Assembly (NCBI GenBank): GCA_009908925.1
Contig: JAAAOH010000058.1
Location: 1-10,810, forward strand
From: Spirochaetota bacterium
GTDB taxonomy: Bacteria > Spirochaetota > Spirochaetia > DSM-27196 > PWMO01
DNA length: 10,810 bases
Reading direction: 5' to 3'
This document shows positions 6,613-10,810 of this stretch, piece after piece. Below the pieces are notes generated by a model that worked only from the letters and a program-made list of their open reading frames with translations, made no database searches and had not been told where the DNA came from. Positions within the stretch are counted from its first letter, which is position 1, and every line of letters starts with the position of its first letter. The translations under genes were made by a program, and so were the position numbers.

Positions 6613-7335
6613 ATGAAGCAGTTTGCATTGATAGGTCTCGGCGTGTTCGGCAGACGGGTTCTCGAGGAACTTCTCACGCATGAGGTTGAGGTGCTCATCC
6701 TCGACCAGGACGAGGAGGTCGTCCAGGAGTTCGAGGACCGTGTCTCGGCTGCCTACGTCGCGAACGGCATTCGGCAGGACACCATTGAGCGCATCGTGCC
6801 CGAGACGGTGGATGCGGCCATCATAGATCTGGGAAAGAACATAGAGGCATCCATACTGGTCAGCAACTACCTCTCCAAGATGGGCGTGCGGAAGATCATC
6901 GCAAAGGCCGAAACCGAGCAGCACGGTGAGATTCTCTCCATTGCGGGCGCAACCGATGTCATCTATCCCAACCGCGAGGCCGCGCTGAGGCTGGTGCTTC
7001 CGCTCGTCTCCGCGTCGATGCTGAACTACTTCCCGATCGGCAAGAATCTCGTTATCGCCGAACTCGAGTTACCCGAAGAGTTCGCAGGCAAGTCGCTCGT
7101 CGAGGCGGACCTGCGCAAGAACTACAGCGTGAACGTCATCGCGGTGCGCAGCCGTGGCCATGACGACTACGATTTCGTTTCGCCCGTATATCAGATCGAG
7201 GCGGGCGACGTGTTCCTGGCGGCCGGGACGGAGGAGAATATCGCCAATATGCCGGGCAGCGCCGGGGCCGGTGGCGCGGGGCGGCGGGGACCGAGTCTTC
7301 TGGGTCGATTCTTCAGCCGCGACCGCGAGGAGTAG
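6613..7335 (+). CDS. ktrA: K+ uptake regulatory subunit, TrkA/KtrA (RCK) family
   Basis: This cytoplasmic subunit forms a ring on KtrB and gates it in response to bound nucleotide. The N-terminal RCK_N domain starts at once with a Rossmann fold: GLGVFG at 8-13, and the acidic residue D31 at the end of the second strand (VEVLILDQD), which binds the nucleotide ribose. The later DAAIIDLGKNIEASILVSNYLSKMG and IIAKAETEQHGEIL segments are typical of the family. A TrkA_C domain covers about 137-210. The remaining 30 residues are a Gly/Ala/Arg tail (PGSAGAGGAGRRGPS) ending in SLLGRFFSRDREE, longer than in usual KtrA proteins of about 220 residues. An AGGAG ribosome site (6601-6605) lies 7 bases before the ATG. 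It pairs with ktrB, 20 bases upstream. Confidence 0.95.
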   Translation: MKQFALIGLGVFGRRVLEELLTHEVEVLILDQDEEVVQEFEDRVSAAYVANGIRQDTIERIVPETVDAAIIDLGKNIEASILVSNYLSKMGVRKIIAKAETEQHGEILSIAGATDVIYPNREAALRLVLPLVSASMLNYFPIGKNLVIAELELPEEFAGKSLVEADLRKNYSVNVIAVRSRGHDDYDFVSPVYQIEAGDVFLAAGTEENIANMPGSAGAGGAGRRGPSLLGRFFSRDREE

Positions 7336-7382
7336 CCGCGGCCCCCGGTTGTGTGCACGAAGCCGCCGGCTCGCGGCCGCCT

Positions 7383-7865
7383 TTACCAGTCGCGCACCGG
7401 CACGCCGAGGAGCATCCGAAGATCCACGAACTGGCCGATGTGATAGGAATTGTGATCGGCGAGGGTAAGGGCCTCGTGAAAGAGGTTGTGTCCGGCCCCG
7501 TGGGCAAAGGGCTCGAACAGGTCCTGTTCCGGATCCGCGACCAGTTGTCGCATCCACGACAGGTCCGCTTCGAAACGCCTCACCGTTTCCTCCCACGCAG
7601 TCTCATCGGGCGGACCGTCGGAGTCGGGCCAGAACCCGCTCGGGTAGGATGGGGAGTTGTGATCGGCATTGCGCACGAAGTCGACGATGTCCCACTGTAC
7701 GAGCTGGGTGTGATACAGAAGCTGCCAGGCCGTGTGAGAAAGGTTTTCCACGCGTCTGCCGGCAAGGCTCACCGGAAAGTCGGCGACCGCTTCGGGAAGC
7801 GAAATGTGTGCGCCGTGACCGCTGAGAAGCGAATCGAGGCGGTCTCTCAGTCCGAACCCCTTCAT
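7383..7865 (-). CDS. DinB-family protein, putative metal-dependent four-helix enzyme
   Basis: This 160-residue protein has the DinB_2-like pattern: WQLLYHTQ..QWDIVDFVRN (47-66) in the second helix and DHNSYHIGQFVDLRMLLG (137-154) near the end. H52, H138 and H142 are the likely metal triad. The middle part, with WP....P....AW, HG.GHNLFHEAL and a conserved length, also fits. Members are metal-dependent transferases or hydrolases acting on small thiols, or are of unknown function; no specific reaction can be assigned. The ATG at 7865 has AGGGAG 6 bases upstream. It lies on the same strand as, and 121 bases downstream of, the MinD-like gene, so they could be cotranscribed. It converges with ktrA across 47 GC-rich bases in which I see no clear terminator. 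Confidence 0.88.
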   Translation of the reverse strand: MKGFGLRDRLDSLLSGHGAHISLPEAVADFPVSLAGRRVENLSHTAWQLLYHTQLVQWDIVDFVRNADHNSPSYPSGFWPDSDGPPDETAWEETVRRFEADLSWMRQLVADPEQDLFEPFAHGAGHNLFHEALTLADHNSYHIGQFVDLRMLLGVPVRDW

Positions 7866-7986
7866 GGTCGGCTCCCTGGCCGGCCCCGGCTTCGCGCAGC
7901 TGCGCCGCGGCCGCAGCCGCCGCCGCTGCCGCCATTGCGGGTCACGCTGCCGCCGCAGTCGCCGGCCGATTGCGCGGCCCGGTCCT
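7866..7986. other. very GC-rich spacer between the MinD-like gene and the DinB-family gene
   Basis: This 121-base gap consists largely of GCC/GCG runs, including the perfect 12-base palindrome GCGCAGCTGCGC and overlapping GCCGCGGC/GCGGCCGC palindromes. Short frames through it give only Ala/Arg-rich low-complexity peptides. There is no T-run that would make a hairpin into an intrinsic terminator, and no promoter that I can support. Confidence 0.5.
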
Positions 7987-9129
7987 CTACCGCGGGCCCT
8001 GTCCCATCGTCAGCATCCGCACGGTCCCCTGGAGCTCTTCGATCTTCTTCTTCTGCGCCGCGATGATGGCGAGGAAGTCCTCCGGCGAGACACCCGCCCG
8101 CTGTCTGGCGTCTTCCATACCGTCGACCTCGGTGAAATCGTTGCGGGCCTCTATGGTGGCAAGCCCGAAGGAATCCTCGTACTCCTGGAGGTCGAGCGGC
8201 ATCACTGGATACTGCGGAGACTGGAGGATCTTCTGCGCGATCCGGTCGATTTCCCGGGAAACCAGCGAATCCTCGCGATCGACAACGACCGGTTTCAGGC
8301 CCTTGAGGGCGGCGGCAACCGCTTTGTCCTGATAGACGAACCCGAGGCAGCCGATGCTTACCCCGAGGTTCCTGCCGACGAGATCGCGCAGACTATAGCC
8401 GATCTCGAGATCCTCCGGGGACTCGCCCATATTGAGGACCAGGTGCGGAAGGAGGCCGTCGACCTGCGCCCGTGCCTCCGCGCCCGCCTTCGCGGAGATT
8501 CCTTCGATCTTGTCGAGGATCTGGCTGATGGTCGGGGTGGCGCCCGGCTTTTTGTCTTTGACCACATCCTTGAGGTAATTCACGACCTTCTTCGGCGAGT
8601 TGAGGCTGCGCTGCAGCTGACGGAAGACGGCGTTCTTGAGAAAGTTGTAGGCGTTGAGAATTGCCGGTGTCTGGGGTGTGCTGACGATGATGCCGGCGTT
8701 TGCGATGAGAAAGAAGTCTATCACGTTGAGTCCGGTGCCCGAGCCGAGATCGAGGATAACGAAGTCAGCATCGATCTTCTCGATCCTCGAGATGAGTCCC
8801 TTTCGCTGGGAATGCATCAGGTTCGCCGTTCCCGAGACCAGCACATCGCCTGCGACGAACTTGAGGTTGGTATAGGGGGTATCGGAGAGCAGGGAGTTGA
8901 AGTCGAGCGATTTGTCCGAGACGTAGTTTCCGATGCCTGACTGGCGGTTCTTGAGCCCGAGATAGGTGTGGAGATTCGAGCCGCCGAGGTCGAGGTCGAT
9001 GAGGACCGTTCGTCTTCCATACGCCGCCAGCATGATGCCCAGGTTGGCACTCAGAATCGACTTTCCCACGCCGCCCTTGCCGCTGGCAATGGGGATGACC
9101 TTTCGAAGCTGATTTTGGTTGATGATCAT
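7987..9129 (-). CDS. MinD/ParA-family P-loop ATPase, FlhG-like
   Basis: This 380-residue ATPase has a deviant Walker A loop GKGGVGKS (17-24) with the signature lysine K18, a Walker A' VLIDLDLGG (42-50, D45), and a switch segment FVILDLGSGTGLNVIDFF (123-140). Family members switch between monomer and ATP-bound dimer and position cell-division, chromosome or flagellar machinery. The DLGGSNLHTYLG and DLGSGTGLNVIDFFL..A..GIIVSTPQTPAILNAYNF wording resembles FlhG-like and orphan MinD proteins more than division MinD. It is longer than MinD (about 270): a lysine-rich insert (175-225) follows the core, and the C-terminus (348-376) looks like a short coiled coil, not the amphipathic membrane helix of classical MinD. 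The ATG at 9129 has GAGG 8 bases upstream. No minC, minE or flagellar gene is in view, so its cargo is unknown. Confidence 0.88.
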   Translation of the reverse strand: MIINQNQLRKVIPIASGKGGVGKSILSANLGIMLAAYGRRTVLIDLDLGGSNLHTYLGLKNRQSGIGNYVSDKSLDFNSLLSDTPYTNLKFVAGDVLVSGTANLMHSQRKGLISRIEKIDADFVILDLGSGTGLNVIDFFLIANAGIIVSTPQTPAILNAYNFLKNAVFRQLQRSLNSPKKVVNYLKDVVKDKKPGATPTISQILDKIEGISAKAGAEARAQVDGLLPHLVLNMGESPEDLEIGYSLRDLVGRNLGVSIGCLGFVYQDKAVAAALKGLKPVVVDREDSLVSREIDRIAQKILQSPQYPVMPLDLQEYEDSFGLATIEARNDFTEVDGMEDARQRAGVSPEDFLAIIAAQKKKIEELQGTVRMLTMGQGPR

Positions 9130-9162
9130 CCGCTGCGCCTCGCTCGCATGCTGTTGGGTCTC

Positions 9163-9191
9163 ATTATATATGATTCTCCCATGAATGTAAC
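9163..9191 (-). promoter_or_regulatory. sigma70-type promoter for the MinD-like gene
   Basis: On the minus strand a perfect -10 box TATAAT (9168-9163) lies exactly 17 bases after GTTACA (9191-9186), which matches the -35 consensus at 4 of 6 positions. Transcription would begin near 9156, giving a leader of about 27 bases before the ATG at 9129. The stretch is distinctly AT-rich against the surroundings. Confidence 0.55.
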
Positions 9192-9205
9192 AGGAGGTGT
9201 ACGTT

Positions 9206-9310
9206 ATGCGGTCAGCGGCCGATACTAGTGACTACGTGTGTGATTTACCCTTTCTATTTGGCGACGAAACAGCTATAGTAACCGGCGGGGCGTATGATGG
9301 AGGACTTTGA
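9206..9310 (+). CDS. possible 34-codon leader reading frame upstream of the large unknown gene
   Basis: AGGAGG (9192-9197) sits 8 bases before an ATG at 9206, the best ribosome site in the window. The frame runs 34 codons to TGA at 9308-9310 and overlaps the start of the large gene at 9294 in another frame by 17 bases. The predicted peptide (MRSAADTSDYVCDLPFLFGD and 14 more residues) resembles nothing I know. It uses TTA, CTA, ATA and TGT codons that are rare in this GC-rich region. That fits either a regulatory leader peptide coupled to the next gene or non-coding DNA. No convincing plus-strand promoter is visible upstream: TATGAT at 9169-9174 lacks a -35 box. Confidence 0.3.
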   Translation: MRSAADTSDYVCDLPFLFGDETAIVTGGAYDGGL

Positions 9311-10810
9311 CCTGCACCCGGTACACCGGGTATTTCACCTCGACGATGAGTGTTATGTCCTGTACCTCGGACGTGACACCGATGACTACAAGCCCTTTCT
9401 CCGCGTCGGCACCGCCCACGACCTTCCCGCAGAGCTCAGACCTCTCGTCTATTCCGTCGTTGTGACGGATCTTCTGCCGGGTAGCCCGCTGCTCGAGCAG
9501 GCGAACGTGCCGCCGGGCTACGGTGAGGAGTTCCGCTACATCGGCGATCCCGACACCGTTGAGCGCTTCAAACGTTACCTCCATCATACCGAGATCCCCA
9601 CCGTGGGCTATGAGGAGGCGCACGAAGAGCTCGAAGAGCAGGGCGCCTATGCCTACTTCTATGACGACGGCAACCTCAGGCTGAAGTTCGACAAAACCGA
9701 GATATTCAATCTCAAACGCCGTGAGGAACAGGACGCCCACTACACCGAGCGGGCCCGTCGCGTGAAGAAACTCTTTCTCAAGAGCCGGACCAAGTACGCA
9801 ACGCGCGTGCTCAACGACGCCGGTTTCTTCATCTCCGCAGGACGGTCCTACCTCTTTAGCCGTGGGCGCATCGCTGCGCTCGGCACCGACGAGACCTACT
9901 TCGCCTCCCTTGCCGAAAGTGGCATCGATCCCGATCGGGTGTCCGCCATCCTCGCCTCCGAGCCCGACGAAGGGCTTGTACGCCTGATGAAGCGCATCCG
10001 CGGAACCGCACAGCTGCGCATTCTCAGTGAGCATCCCGAGGGTGTGCGCCCGATCTCGGAGCTCTTCGCCGGCGACGGGAAGCTCTCGCTCAAATACGAG
10101 ATCTCACGCCTGACGACCGACAAGTTCGTCCAGCTTCTCGACTTTCGTATCAAGCTCGACGGCGGCGCCTTTGCGGTGGAGCGCAGCGACTCGTCCCTGC
10201 TCCTGCGTTTCGGGGGCGGAGCCGGGAAAGCAGGGAAGGCCGCGAGGGAACGGGGAGATGGCCTCACGGTCGATGCCACCGCGCGCAGATGGTCGTTCGC
10301 GGGAGCGGGACTTTCGGCGGACGGTCCGGTTCTCGAAGGTACCGTGTACCGGCTTCAGGACGGGGATACCCCGGCGGTCGAGAGCCTCATGTCGGACTAC
10401 CTTCCTGCCGCTACAGCAGGATCCAGGTCCGACGCCCTCGACCGTACCGAGGATGCCGCGGCGGCAGCGATCTCCGAGTTCTTCCGCCTTGCGAGCAGCG
10501 GCTCCGACACCCAGGCGGCAGTCAAGAACGTCCGCTCGACCCTCGACTCGGTCGATGAGAACATCTCACCCCTCTTCTGGGTGTATCTCGAGAACGCACG
10601 TACGGTTGCAACGCTCCAGGCGTCCCGGGACGAGGGGCGCGCACGCAGCTATCAGCAGTTCCTCTCGGCTCTACTGAAGCCCCAGGAGCCGCCGGAGTCG
10701 GTGCGGTTGCTCCCGGTGGTAGCGGAGCTCTACCTGTCCGACACCTCCGCGCCAGGGGCGTCGACAGGCGGCGGCATGGCCGTGCTCTACCGTCTCACGG
10801 AGGCGGTGAC
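9294..10810 (+). CDS. large uncharacterised protein, 3' end cut by window
   Basis: An uninterrupted frame of 505 codons runs from the ATG at 9294 to the window end without a stop. Codon use is like that of the neighbours, so it is a real gene. Stops at 9276 and 9279 limit the start to 9294 or the adjacent ATG at 9297; GGCGGGG (9284-9290) is the nearest ribosome-like site, rather close to the first ATG. I do not recognise any domain. There is no signal peptide or membrane segment. The N-terminal third is rich in acidic and aromatic residues (HPVHRVFHLDDECYVLYLGR, 8-27; PPGYGEEFRYIGDP, 73-86). A basic helix (about 141-170) is followed by FFISAGRSYLFSRGRIAALG (178-197), and charged and Gly/Ala-rich low-complexity parts (307-325, 371-393) separate later segments. 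It is divergent from the MinD-like gene across 164 bases, so a functional link is possible but unproven. Confidence 0.85.
   Translation, partial: MMEDFDLHPVHRVFHLDDECYVLYLGRDTDDYKPFLRVGTAHDLPAELRPLVYSVVVTDLLPGSPLLEQANVPPGYGEEFRYIGDPDTVERFKRYLHHTEIPTVGYEEAHEELEEQGAYAYFYDDGNLRLKFDKTEIFNLKRREEQDAHYTERARRVKKLFLKSRTKYATRVLNDAGFFISAGRSYLFSRGRIAALGTDETYFASLAESGIDPDRVSAILASEPDEGLVRLMKRIRGTAQLRILSEHPEGVRPISELFAGDGKLSLKYEISRLTTDKFVQLLDFRIKLDGGAFAVERSDSSLLLRFGGGAGKAGKAARERGDGLTVDATARRWSFAGAGLSADGPVLEGTVYRLQDGDTPAVESLMSDYLPAATAGSRSDALDRTEDAAAAAISEFFRLASSGSDTQAAVKNVRSTLDSVDENISPLFWVYLENARTVATLQASRDEGRARSYQQFLSALLKPQEPPESVRLLPVVAELYLSDTSAPGASTGGGMAVLYRLTEAV

Noticed and set aside
7336..7382. Bidirectional terminator between the convergent ktrA and DinB-family genes
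   Set aside because: The complementary arms GCGGCC/GGCCGC are 31 bases apart and there is no proper T-run on either strand.
7353..8066. 237-codon plus-strand frame across the DinB-family gene
   Set aside because: The minus strand encodes recognisable DinB-family helices with a metal-binding His triad; the plus product has no family character and overlaps the ends of two genes.
7864..8940. 358-codon plus-strand frame opposite the MinD-like gene
   Set aside because: The minus-strand frame carries clear P-loop motifs over the same bases, and the plus-strand product looks like a complement shadow.
1..10810. CRISPR arrays, tRNA or rRNA genes, insertion sequences, attachment sites
   Set aside because: I looked for evenly spaced direct repeats with unique spacers, tRNA-like TTCGA loops with acceptor stems, transposase motifs and terminal inverted repeats, and found none I could support.

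Overview
The window is about 10.8 kb of GC-rich, densely coding bacterial DNA with short intergenic gaps (none over 170 bases). The organism cannot be proven from the sequence. The family mix (a K+-dependent membrane pyrophosphatase, KtrAB, a MinD/FlhG-like ATPase and two uncharacterised proteins of a kind I associate with spirochaetes) suggests a high-GC, free-living spirochaete-like bacterium. This is inference from memory of families, not from a search.

Layout, left to right. Bases 2-2165 (+) hold a three-gene ABC exporter operon: an ATPase cut at its 5' end by the window, then two six-helix-type permeases joined by 4-base GTGA and ATGA overlaps. The order and motifs resemble the mycobacterial Rv2688c-Rv2687c-Rv2686c exporter. 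After a 90-base gap with a good sigma70-type promoter that lies inside an inverted repeat, bases 2256-5110 (+) hold hppA, a membrane-bound pyrophosphatase of the K+-dependent class, and, only 2 bases downstream, an unrecognised 261-residue soluble protein. Bases 5216-7335 (+) hold ktrB and ktrA, the membrane and regulatory subunits of a K+ uptake system. On the minus strand follow a DinB-family protein (7865-7383) and upstream of it a MinD/FlhG-like P-loop ATPase (9129-7987). Divergent from the ATPase, a long unrecognised gene starts at 9294 and runs off the right end (505 codons visible).

How the genes fit together: the pyrophosphatase carries the residues of the K+-requiring class and residues compatible with Na+ pumping, and it sits beside a K+ importer. 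The middle block therefore looks like an ion-homeostasis module: pyrophosphate-driven cation export that needs cytoplasmic K+, next to K+ uptake, with an unknown protein lodged between them. The right-hand block looks like a divergent pair, a MinD-like ATPase and a large unknown partner candidate, sharing an AT-rich control region that also contains a short reading frame with a perfect Shine-Dalgarno. The most interesting targets are the two unknown proteins, the inverted repeat over the hppA promoter, the in-frame 18-base duplication at the start of ktrB, and the small reading frame at 9206.
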